From the IMG/VR virus record IMGVR_UViG_3300042695_002368, positions 1 through 29,449 of that record: a stretch of DNA of 29,449 nucleotides; one strand, given 5' to 3'. The notes below the pieces were generated by a model, which made no database searches, was not told the DNA's origin, and saw nothing but the letters and a program-made list of their open reading frames with translations. Below are positions 1 to 6,505 of this stretch, piece by piece; positions within the stretch are counted from its first letter, which is position 1, and the number at the start of each line of letters is the position of its first letter. The DNA comes from a virus. A program made the translations under genes and the position numbers.

Positions 1-1188
1 TTCTTCGGTGCGGCGCACGATTTCCGGGTGCAGTTGTCGCAGCCGCCGGTTGACCTCAATGAAGCCCTGATCACGCGAGGTGTGAAACCCCACCAATTCA
101 TAGGCCCGGCTGAGGCTGCCAAAGCGCTGGGCGAAGGTGATGGCGCACGGCAGCCCAGGGGCCTGGTCGATGATGAAGCCTGACAAGGTGCCACATTCGG
201 CATAAAGCTGCTTGAGGTGACCCAGCAGCTCTTCGTCGCTGTAGCGGCGGGTGCGCTCGGCCAGCACCTCTTGGGCTTTGAGGAAGGTGTCCAGTGGCAC
301 GATGCCTTCAAACGCACCCTCCTTGCGGATCCACATGGGAGGCGGGTTGTTGACGTGCTTTTTCTTGAGCTTGAAAGAGCGGCGGTTGTAGACGTTGTTG
401 CCGATGTACTTTTCGTTGGTGAGCACCTGGCGCACGGTGCTGTACGTCCAGGGTCGGCCATAGTCGGTGCGGATGCCCTGATCGTTGAGCCGCTTGGCAA
501 TTTCAGCAAGGGGCAGGTCGTCTTGGATGTACCAGGCAAACATCTGCAAGACCGTGGCCACTTCGTGATCGGGGCCTGGCATGAGGATGACGCGGTCGGT
601 TTGCAGGCTTTTGTGCTCGCCGTTTTTGAGATCGCCTTTGATGGTGCCGGTCTGGTCGATCAGCACCCGGCGCAGGCCATAGCCTGCAGGGCCTCCTTGG
701 CGAAACCCCATCTCGATGAGCCGGCACTGGCCGGCAAAGACCTTGGCCGAAAGCTCGCGGCTGTATTCACCGGCCATGGCACGCTTGACGCCTTTGACGA
801 TGGTGGAGACCGGTGAGCCGTCGTTTTCAAACTGCTCGGCCACGTAGGCGACGTGGATGTTCTTGCGCTTGCAGATGTACTCGTAATAGGCCGATTCGTC
901 CGCATCCTGAAACCGGCCCCAGCGGCTGACGTCGTAGACCAGGATGAGGTTGAAGTCGGCGTTACCAGATTCGACGTCAGCAATGAGCTTTTGCAGCGAG
1001 GCGCGGCCATCGATGGACAGGCCGCTCTTGCCTTCGTCGGCATAGGTGCGCACGATCTCGATGCCACGCCGGTCGGCGTATTCCAGAATCTTGTCGGCCT
1101 GGTTGTGGGTGGAGTACTGCTGATGCTCGGTGGACATGCGCACGTACTGCGCGGCGCGGAATGTTTTGGGTGGATCTTCTGAGGTCAT
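1..1188 (-). CDS. Large serine recombinase (putative phage integrase), C-terminus cut by window edge
   Basis: Site-specific serine recombinase that would cut and rejoin DNA through a 5'-phosphoserine intermediate; probably the prophage integrase. The frame is open from ATG at 1188 to the left edge (396 codons, no stop seen). The N-terminal resolvase domain has the active-site context YVRMSTEHQ (nucleophile Ser19), then YADEGKSG and YDVSRWGRF, all hallmark motifs. A recombinase domain follows (GPAGYGLRR, then LTNEKYIGNNVYNRR). The end, beginning RYSDEELLGHL and running to RFGSLSRAYELVGF, resembles homing-endonuclease-associated repeat DNA-binding modules rather than the more usual zinc ribbon. 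It is the last gene seen in the late direction, 114 bases after the RfaH-like gene. A resident mobile-element recombinase next to the prophage is the alternative; the att sites are not visible. Confidence 0.93.
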   Translation of the reverse strand, partial: MTSEDPPKTFRAAQYVRMSTEHQQYSTHNQADKILEYADRRGIEIVRTYADEGKSGLSIDGRASLQKLIADVESGNADFNLILVYDVSRWGRFQDADESAYYEYICKRKNIHVAYVAEQFENDGSPVSTIVKGVKRAMAGEYSRELSAKVFAGQCRLIEMGFRQGGPAGYGLRRVLIDQTGTIKGDLKNGEHKSLQTDRVILMPGPDHEVATVLQMFAWYIQDDLPLAEIAKRLNDQGIRTDYGRPWTYSTVRQVLTNEKYIGNNVYNRRSFKLKKKHVNNPPPMWIRKEGAFEGIVPLDTFLKAQEVLAERTRRYSDEELLGHLKQLYAECGTLSGFIIDQAPGLPCAITFAQRFGSLSRAYELVGFHTSRDQGFIEVNRRLRQLHPEIVRRTEE

Positions 1189-1302
1189 GTGGACTTGTGG
1201 ACTGCTTGGTTCTGTTCGTTCAGGCCATGTTGGCTTCGAAGCGGCAGAGCTATCAAGTCGTTTCTGGCCTATTTGGAATTTTTTGTGCAGACTTTTTTGC
1301 GA
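1189..1302. other. Intergenic gap between RfaH-like gene and recombinase
   Basis: This 114-base non-coding gap precedes the recombinase and contains a short direct repeat (AGTCCACA twice) immediately upstream of its ATG. I see no convincing promoter or terminator. For a serine integrase a recombination site commonly lies beside the gene, so this gap is a candidate place for an att site. The sequence alone does not show one. Confidence 0.3.
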
Positions 1303-2220
1303 TCAGCCACATTTACGCAACTTGTCTGGCTCAATGCGCATGGCCACAGGCTTGTTAAGCATGGACAGCAAGATCATCGAGCGCCGCTCGGCGTCGGTGG
1401 TTTGGTAGATCGCCTCAATGCCCACAAACGGCCCGTCGGTGATGACGACTTTGTCGCCTGCGGCAAAAAGAGCTTGAGGATTGGACTTCTGAAGTTGCTC
1501 GCGCTCGTGCAGGGCGGTGATGAGATCGGCATCGACCTTGGGTGGGTGACCGCCGAATTTGACGAGCTCGCGCACGCCCAGCGTAGAGCGAATGGGCGAC
1601 CAACTTTGGCCCTTGATGTTTGCACTGGTGTCCAGCTGCACGAACACATAACTGGGGAACATGGGCTCGGCCACCACCGCAGGCTTGCCCCGGCGGACCT
1701 TCTCCACATAGAGCATGGGCATGTAACAGCGGAAGTTTTGCCGCTGCAGGTTGGTGATGGCCGTGTCTTCTTGCCGTCCCTTGGTGTGGACCAGATACCA
1801 AGCGTGGTTCGGCGGCAGGCTGAGGTCTTGGGATGGCTTGGTTTGCGCCAGGAACTCAGGCTTGGATCCGGCCATGGGCACAGGCGCCTTGACCTTGGGC
1901 GCAGGCTTGAGGTCTTCGCGCACCGCTGGCTTGAAGACCGTGGGATCAGATTCAATGCCTTGAGTGTTGACCGACAGGTCGAGCGATCGGGCTATTGATC
2001 GAATGAGCGGCAGGGGCCGCTCATGCTGCAGCACTTGCTTGAGGAGGTTACGCAATTCCCGCTGCTCAAAAGCCTCCAGGTCTTCAAGGCGGTAATGGAC
2101 ATCGAGACCTTGCTGGAAGATGGGCAGGCCATCGTCTTGCCAGCGCAGCTTTTGAAGGCTGCCGGGTGTGAGGCCCAGGCGGTCAGCGGCATCTTGCGTG
2201 GTGAGCAACCGGGGGGTCAT
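1303..2220 (-). CDS. RfaH/NusG-like transcription elongation factor fused to an N-terminal winged HTH
   Basis: This 305-residue protein has three parts. Residues 4-53 (LLTTQDAADRLGLTPGSLQK, then YRLEDLEAFEQ) look like an excisionase/MerR-type winged helix-turn-helix. Residues 54-138 form a linker rich in Pro, Lys and Ala. Residues 139-302 match RfaH: an NGN domain (AWYLVHTKGRQEDTAITNL, EPMFPSYVFVQLD, TLGVRELVKFGG) and a KOW domain (GDKVVITDGPFVGIEAIYQ, RRSMILLSMLNKP). RfaH-type proteins bind paused RNA polymerase and suppress termination in long operons. Here it probably acts on the phage late operon. ATG at 2220 is chosen because the longer frame begins at GTG and its extra residues match nothing; neither start has a strong Shine-Dalgarno sequence. 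The HTH-RfaH fusion is unusual and is discussed in the findings. Confidence 0.9.
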   Translation of the reverse strand: MTPRLLTTQDAADRLGLTPGSLQKLRWQDDGLPIFQQGLDVHYRLEDLEAFEQRELRNLLKQVLQHERPLPLIRSIARSLDLSVNTQGIESDPTVFKPAVREDLKPAPKVKAPVPMAGSKPEFLAQTKPSQDLSLPPNHAWYLVHTKGRQEDTAITNLQRQNFRCYMPMLYVEKVRRGKPAVVAEPMFPSYVFVQLDTSANIKGQSWSPIRSTLGVRELVKFGGHPPKVDADLITALHEREQLQKSNPQALFAAGDKVVITDGPFVGIEAIYQTTDAERRSMILLSMLNKPVAMRIEPDKLRKCG

Positions 2221-2309
2221 ACATTGCTTGTTTGGAGTTTCATGCCAGCATGAACGCTCTGGCAGGCACACAAGTCAAGCGAATGAAGCGGGGATTTTGG
2301 AGACTGTGG

Positions 2310-2897
2310 CTAACGGCTCTCTTCTAGGGTCTTGGTCTGCTCGGCGTACCAGCGCTGGAATGACAAGACCATGAGCGTGGCCTGCGCGGCGTCGCTGGCC
2401 AGTTGTTCACAAGTCACTGAAATCTGAGCTCTGGCGGGATCAGGTACAACGTCGGCGGCGGCTGCATCAACACCGGCGGCAGGCTCGGCATGGGCGGGCA
2501 CGGGGCCTGGACCGTGGGTATTGGTGGCTGGCTTACGCAGGCGGTGAGCGTCAATGCGCTGATCAGCAGCCACAGGCGGGGCAGATATGGACGGCGCAGA
2601 CTCCGGAATGTTGGACGCCATTTGAGGCTGCCACAGGCGTTGAAGTTGGGTTTTCTGGATGTCATGGTCGGTGGTGATGTGTTGGTTGATCTGTTGTTGC
2701 CGGTTTTGGACTTGGGCGACTTGCAAGGACTGCTGTAAGGCGGCGGCTTTTTGTTGCATGCGCTCGGAATCCCACGCCTGCTGTACGCCCTGCTGCCCCA
2801 GCCGGTGGCCGGCCCAAAACAGGCCTGCAGCCATCAGGCTTGAGACGATCCATCGCAGGGATAAGGAGCCGAGCCAGGTGATGAGCCACGCACTCAT
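2310..2897 (-). CDS. Rz: Rz-like inner-membrane spanin (i-spanin)
   Basis: Inner-membrane half of the spanin complex that fuses inner and outer membranes at the end of lysis. The 195-residue product starts with a membrane anchor at about residues 9-30 and no cleavage site. A Gln-rich, probably coiled-coil periplasmic stretch follows (about 31-95), then a Pro/Ala-rich region. The ATG overlaps the stop of the lysin gene as ATGA. A second reading frame wholly inside it encodes an Rz1-like lipoprotein, the classical lambda arrangement. Sequence similarity to lambda Rz is weak; the call rests on topology, position and the nested partner. Confidence 0.85.
   Translation of the reverse strand: MSAWLITWLGSLSLRWIVSSLMAAGLFWAGHRLGQQGVQQAWDSERMQQKAAALQQSLQVAQVQNRQQQINQHITTDHDIQKTQLQRLWQPQMASNIPESAPSISAPPVAADQRIDAHRLRKPATNTHGPGPVPAHAEPAAGVDAAAADVVPDPARAQISVTCEQLASDAAQATLMVLSFQRWYAEQTKTLEESR
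2414..2665 (-). CDS. Rz1: Rz1-like outer-membrane spanin lipoprotein embedded in Rz
   Basis: An 83-residue product read in the +1 frame entirely within the Rz gene. It has a basic N-terminal stretch (about 1-31), a hydrophobic core (LWLLISALTLTAC), and a lipobox ending at Cys43. The mature part of about 40 residues is strongly proline-rich (SQPPIPTV, CPPMPSLPP, QPPPTLYLIPP). A short Pro-rich outer-membrane lipoprotein nested in Rz is the signature of an o-spanin. The N-terminal region is longer than usual; no better start codon lies between 2665 and the hydrophobic core. Confidence 0.87.
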   Translation of the reverse strand: MTSRKPNFNACGSLKWRPTFRSLRRPYLPRLWLLISALTLTACVSQPPIPTVQAPCPPMPSLPPVLMQPPPTLYLIPPELRFQ

Positions 2898-3376
2898 GCG
2901 GCCTCCGGTGATAGTTTTAGCGGTAGGTCCAGCGTTTCGAGCTGGTATTTGTCGATCATGGCGATTAACTTGTCGGCATAACGCGGATCGGTGGCATAGC
3001 CGGCCTTGGCCACAGCTTGCGCAAATGTTTTGCCCGTGGTGCAGACAAAGCAGGCGGCATAGCGTTTATTGCGGCGCAGAAACTGACCATGATCCACCAA
3101 GCAGGTCTGCCAGTCGGGGTAGGCACGCCAGTCGGCCGGGATCACCACCCACTGCTTGTTCAAGAACTCACGGGTGTTGAGCGTGATGCGCTGGCCCGTC
3201 CAGCTGCGGTCGACCTTGATGCCAAAGAGGTTTTTGGCCCGAATGGCCAGGCCCGACTCGCCCCAGCCGGATTCCAGCGCGGCTTGTGCCACCACAAAGC
3301 TGGCCGGGATGCCGGTCTGTAAGCGACTGGCCTGCGCCGCAGGGCCAATGAGCGCGATGAAGTCTTGCGGTTTCAC
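2894..3376 (-). CDS. Phage endolysin, glucosaminidase (GH73/FlgJ-like)
   Basis: A 160-residue peptidoglycan hydrolase. The motif AALESGWGESGLA with the likely catalytic Glu35, followed by NLFGIKVDRSWTG, is typical of the mannosyl-glycoprotein endo-beta-N-acetylglucosaminidase (GH73, flagellar FlgJ C-terminal) family. YATDPRYADKL near the C-terminus fits the same fold. There is no signal peptide, so release would depend on the upstream holin-like protein. The start is GTG, overlapping the holin stop by 4 bases, and is preceded by AAGGAG inside the holin gene. It lies inside a holin-lysin-spanin cassette. Confidence 0.92.
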   Translation of the reverse strand: MKPQDFIALIGPAAQASRLQTGIPASFVVAQAALESGWGESGLAIRAKNLFGIKVDRSWTGQRITLNTREFLNKQWVVIPADWRAYPDWQTCLVDHGQFLRRNKRYAACFVCTTGKTFAQAVAKAGYATDPRYADKLIAMIDKYQLETLDLPLKLSPEAA

Positions 3377-3756
3377 AGCATCTCCTTCACGTCCTTGGCC
3401 ACCTGGTCAATGGAGGCGTCGCGGCGCTGACCGATGAAGTTGAACACCCAGCGCACCATGGCCCAGCCGGGCAGGCCACAGGCGAACATGAGCCCGCCCA
3501 GAGCACACAGCCCCACGGTTGAGAACGCCCAATGGTGCAATTGGAAATGCTCCACAGTGATAGCCCCGCCACCAATGCTGGAGACCACCGTGCTGATGAG
3601 CCCGACGGCCCATTCACGTTTGTCGCGCGGGGGCGTCATGAGCATGACCACCACGGCAGCCAGCGTGGCACCACTGGCCACCGCCGCAGCAGTGCCCCCA
3701 AAGGCCTTATAGGCAACAGCCGCTCCTGCCACGCCAGAGCTTGTTGGTTCGGGCAT
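3373..3756 (-). CDS. Holin-like membrane protein
   Basis: A small hydrophobic protein (127 residues from ATG at 3756) with about three membrane segments: an Ala/Val/Gly-rich one at about 20-41, one at about 48-68, and one at about 77-101. The C-terminus is charged (QRRDASIDQVAKDVKEML). Its place directly before the endolysin and its overlap with the endolysin start support a holin role: timed permeabilisation of the inner membrane. ATG at 3756 was chosen over a TTG at 3768 because GGAGA lies at good spacing. It is the first gene after an intrinsic terminator. I do not recognise the holin family. Confidence 0.75.
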   Translation of the reverse strand: MPEPTSSGVAGAAVAYKAFGGTAAAVASGATLAAVVVMLMTPPRDKREWAVGLISTVVSSIGGGAITVEHFQLHHWAFSTVGLCALGGLMFACGLPGWAMVRWVFNFIGQRRDASIDQVAKDVKEML

Positions 3757-3771
3757 AAAAATCTCCAAAGT

Positions 3772-3807
3772 AAAAAATCCGCACTGACCAGAGTCAGGCG
3801 GGCGGAT
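3772..3807 (-). terminator. Intrinsic terminator between radical SAM gene and holin
   Basis: On the minus strand, 3807-3802 pairs with 3782-3777 (ATCCGC/GCGGAT, 6 bp). Inside it a second stem, CTGAC/GTCAG at 3784-3788 and 3793-3797, carries a 4-base loop. A run of T follows directly (A-run 3772-3776 on the plus strand). The signal lies after the radical SAM stop and just before the holin Shine-Dalgarno sequence. It would therefore reduce lysis-gene transcription unless polymerase is modified. Confidence 0.8.
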
Positions 3808-3829
3808 GTTGAGTTGAATGTGTGTTGAA

Positions 3830-5188
3830 TCAGGCTGCGACTGCCGTGTCGTGCACCAAGATTGGTATCACGCGTCTGGTGCGCTGTTCAGGCACGACGT
3901 GGACCTGCCCAAAGACGTCTTTGCGGTTCTGTCTGAAGTCACCGTCGATGTAGTACGGAATGCAGCCGGTAAGGTACTCTATGGCAGCAGCCAAGAACGG
4001 CACGTTGTCCGAATAGGCAGCTTCGCACCCCGCGTCCCACAATGGCCCTTGCAAAAACATGCAAGAGCCTTTGCAGATTTGCAGGACCGGACAGCTGGGG
4101 CAATCGGGCCTGTGGCTCCAATGGGTGGCGCTGCGCATCTTGACGGCCTGCAAGTTGGACAAATGCCCAATCTGATGGGGTTGACCGTTGAGCGCGGTGG
4201 CTGCAGCGCTCACGTTTTGGCAGGTGAGCACGTTGCCATACAGGTCTACTGCCAGGTTGCTCGCTTTGTCCATGTCGCACTTCTGTCCCAAGGCTGAGGC
4301 CGGGCGTGCTGTCCGGATGGACTGCACAAAATCCATGATGCGCTGCTGCGCAACCGCCATGCGCGAAGCAAAGCCCTGACGCAGCTCTATGTAGGCCATG
4401 GATCTGAACCGCAAATGGTCCTGAGGGGTTTGCAGGGTCGCGGCCAAGCCACCTTCGTCGTAGGGGTCAATGAAAGCCCCCTCCCCGATGTTCACATCCT
4501 GACCAAAGCGCTGCTGCAGCCAGGCCTGAATCTGTGCCCGGCTTTGGTTGCCTGCATGGACCATGGCATTGATGCTCATGCGCCCCTGGGGATGGAGTCG
4601 GGCATGCAGGTCCATGATGGCAGCGTATTTCTCAGGAACGTCAAGCGGATCGGGGCCCCTGGTGGACTGGCCCGGACCGTCGTGTGACAGGCCCACAGAA
4701 AACCCCATCCGATCGATCCACTCGTTCTTTTGCGCATCGAGCAAGCTGCCGTTGGTGATGACGCTGAACTGAGCGTTCGGGTACAGCCCGCGTAGGCGCT
4801 CGGCCAGCGGCTTGAGCGTCTTCCAGTACACCAAGGGCTCTCCACCCCAGAACTCGATTCGCTCGGGCGGCTCGATGAGTGCTTCGGTCAGTTGGGCGAC
4901 GAAAGGCTCAATGTCATCCGAATGGCTCGCATCCGCATGTGGCACAAAGCGCTGGTTGCAATAGCTGCACTCGTAATTGCACGACAGGCCCAGGCTGATC
5001 TTGAGGACACGGATATTTTCTTTACGGCCAGGCTGATTAACCGATACCACCGTGGCGTCGCGAAACGTTGCAGGCTGAACTGGCACTACGGGCGTACCGT
5101 CATGCCAAGTCAGTACAGACAACTGGTTGTCATAGTGCAACAAGACGTTTTGACCATCTTGTCGCAAAGCGTGAATTTGGAATTTCAT
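3830..5188 (-). CDS. Radical SAM/SPASM enzyme, candidate tail-fibre maturase
   Basis: A 452-residue radical SAM enzyme. Residues 60-80 carry the [4Fe-4S]-SAM motif CNYECSYC (Cys70, Cys74, Cys77). GGEP at 115-118 is the SAM-binding motif, and VITNGSLL follows at 143-150. The C-terminal SPASM domain is complete: Cys304, Gly318-x4-Cys323, then Cys363-x2-Cys366-x5-Cys372-x3-Cys376, then Cys388. This is the pattern that binds two auxiliary clusters in anSME-type and peptide-modifying enzymes. The family usually modifies peptides or proteins (thioether, C-C links, Cys/Ser oxidation). ATG at 5188 overlaps the oxygenase stop by 4 bases with AAAGG upstream; a 22-residue extension is open but lacks support. 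The product looks intact. The likely substrate is the Cys-rich end of the nearby tail fibre; that is inference. Confidence 0.93.
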   Translation of the reverse strand: MKFQIHALRQDGQNVLLHYDNQLSVLTWHDGTPVVPVQPATFRDATVVSVNQPGRKENIRVLKISLGLSCNYECSYCNQRFVPHADASHSDDIEPFVAQLTEALIEPPERIEFWGGEPLVYWKTLKPLAERLRGLYPNAQFSVITNGSLLDAQKNEWIDRMGFSVGLSHDGPGQSTRGPDPLDVPEKYAAIMDLHARLHPQGRMSINAMVHAGNQSRAQIQAWLQQRFGQDVNIGEGAFIDPYDEGGLAATLQTPQDHLRFRSMAYIELRQGFASRMAVAQQRIMDFVQSIRTARPASALGQKCDMDKASNLAVDLYGNVLTCQNVSAAATALNGQPHQIGHLSNLQAVKMRSATHWSHRPDCPSCPVLQICKGSCMFLQGPLWDAGCEAAYSDNVPFLAAAIEYLTGCIPYYIDGDFRQNRKDVFGQVHVVPEQRTRRVIPILVHDTAVAA

Positions 5189-5793
5189 GGCATGGCCTTT
5201 TGCTGCTCCTGCAGCCGCGTTTTGAACACCAGGACTGGACGCAGATCTCGGCAAGCGCGCGAGATCGGATTGACGCCATGACGAATGTGACCAGCAAAGA
5301 ACACCACCCGAGCCGGTGCCGGCATGACCGAGCCCATTAAGCGGTCGTCCTGGTCATAGAACACCGTCTCTCCACCCCATCCGGCTTGCCAGTGCCGCAC
5401 GCCATAAATCAAAAGGGTTCTGTCCAGCGGGTGTTGGCTGTCGATGTGGACATTGCCTTCGTTGCCATGGGTATTGGCATTGGCATAAACGCCGTGGCAC
5501 TGGGTCATGAGTGGCAGTTGCAGCTTTTGTACGCATTGCTTCCAGACCTGTGACAACACGCTGCCCTGCTCCTGCAAAAACAGCGGTGTGCAGCTGTAGT
5601 CAGAGGCCTGGTTGATGGGCCAGTCACGCCCCAACAACTCTCGGTGCCAAATCGGAAAAGGCTCCGGTTCGTTTTTGTTGGTGATGCGGTAGTAGCGGTA
5701 CTGCAGGTGTTGCAGCCAGTCGATGAGCGCCTGTGCTGTGCTGGGATCCAGAACGTCATCGGCGAATGAAACGGGACTTCGATCATCAAGCAT
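5185..5793 (-). CDS. 2OG-Fe(II) oxygenase (prolyl 4-hydroxylase-like fold)
   Basis: A 202-residue dioxygenase of the double-stranded beta-helix type. Visible motifs are VHIDSQH (metal ligands His116 and Asp118), WGGETVFYD (138-147, typical of the P4H-like family), FFAGHIRHGVNPIS (likely distal His172) and the Arg-rich segment RDLRPVLVF that would bind 2-oxoglutarate. It would hydroxylate or otherwise oxidise a substrate using O2 and 2-oxoglutarate. ATG at 5793 has GGAGG upstream at good spacing and overlaps the previous gene by 8 bases. It is translationally coupled to the radical SAM gene, so the two probably act together. The substrate is unknown; a protein side chain of the virion is plausible. 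Confidence 0.88.
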   Translation of the reverse strand: MLDDRSPVSFADDVLDPSTAQALIDWLQHLQYRYYRITNKNEPEPFPIWHRELLGRDWPINQASDYSCTPLFLQEQGSVLSQVWKQCVQKLQLPLMTQCHGVYANANTHGNEGNVHIDSQHPLDRTLLIYGVRHWQAGWGGETVFYDQDDRLMGSVMPAPARVVFFAGHIRHGVNPISRACRDLRPVLVFKTRLQEQQKAMP

Positions 5794-6505
5794 GGTCAGC
5801 CTCCGGCTCTGCCACCGAATGAAACTCAATCGCCAAGGTGTCGCGCGATTGGGTGCGCAGCGGGAAATACCCATGCGGTGTGCACAGTGGCATGGTCACC
5901 ATCAACCCCGGCTGCGGGGTGATCGGGAAATGCACTGGCGTTTCCCAGGGCAGTAGGCTTTCGTTGACCCGTTTGGCCGGATTGCCGATGACCATGCAGC
6001 CGGGCGTTCGCACATTGGGGCTGTCAGTACCTGGGTAGTCCGCTTGCAAAAACAGCACCGTGTTCAGGCCCGCACGGCTACTTGCAATGTGCTCAGCCAC
6101 ATGGAATCCAGGTTGGCAGCGCATGATGTGAGCACTCAGCCGATAGCGGTAAGTTCCCCAAATGGACTGCAAGTGCGAACGCACCACCGCCAACATGTCC
6201 TGCAGACCATCGGCCTGGGATAAGCCGCTCTGCAGCAAATCGTGGCTGCGGCACTGCCAAGCTTCAGGTCCCCAGCGGTGGACAGCGTCTTCCCTGAGGA
6301 CGGCCTGCACCAACCGTTCAAGCAGCGCGGGAGGCAAGTTTGAGGGTTGCACATGCACAGTGCTGGGCCACAAAGAAAAAACCCAACGTTGGGATGACGT
6401 TGGGTTATTTTCTTGAGCAGCGAAATCTGCGCCTGGATTTTTGCTGGCTTGTGTAGCCACCGCCATGATGGGTGGCGGGGCATGGTCAGATATTTCAAAC
6501 GACAT
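5786..6505 (-). CDS. 2OG-Fe(II) oxygenase-like protein with HxA in place of HxD
   Basis: A 239-residue product. Its C-terminal half looks like the same fold as the next gene. HIASSRAGLNTVLFL aligns without gaps with HIDSQHPLDRTLLIY of the neighbour, and the later block PGLMVTMPLCTPHGYFPLR has the expected distal His211 and nearby Arg residues. The metal-binding Asp is Ala141 here. HxA/HxG is the arrangement in Fe(II)/2OG halogenases such as SyrB2, but an inactive or differently liganded enzyme is equally possible. ATG at 6505 has AAGGAG at ideal spacing and overlaps the upstream gene by 11 bases. The first ~40 residues look unstructured, and the DNA there contains a strong hairpin at 6372-6414. 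The fold assignment is moderately supported, the activity unknown. Confidence 0.7.
   Translation of the reverse strand: MSFEISDHAPPPIMAVATQASKNPGADFAAQENNPTSSQRWVFSLWPSTVHVQPSNLPPALLERLVQAVLREDAVHRWGPEAWQCRSHDLLQSGLSQADGLQDMLAVVRSHLQSIWGTYRYRLSAHIMRCQPGFHVAEHIASSRAGLNTVLFLQADYPGTDSPNVRTPGCMVIGNPAKRVNESLLPWETPVHFPITPQPGLMVTMPLCTPHGYFPLRTQSRDTLAIEFHSVAEPEADHA
6372..6414 (-). terminator. Terminator-like hairpin inside the start of the HxA oxygenase-like gene
   Basis: A perfect 10-bp inverted repeat, AACCCAACGT (6380-6389) and ACGTTGGGTT (6397-6406), with a 7-base loop. It extends through AAGAAAA/TTTTCTT with one bulged base, about 17 bp in all. Transcribed on the minus strand, a T-rich run follows the GC part, as in an intrinsic terminator; the AT flanks make it look bidirectional. 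It falls at about codons 31-45 of an apparently open gene, which is unusual. Confidence 0.6.

Noticed and set aside
217-816. 199-codon plus-strand frame at the left edge
   Set aside because: It lies opposite the serine recombinase, whose minus-strand frame carries all the catalytic motifs and is open across the whole segment.
2243-2264. TGCCAG/CTGGCA inverted repeat between Rz and the RfaH-like gene
   Set aside because: Six pairs with a 10-base loop and no T-run on the minus strand; too weak to call a terminator or operator.
2273-2278. TTGACT as a -35 element for the RfaH-like gene
   Set aside because: No acceptable -10 sequence at 16-19 bases; not reported as a promoter.
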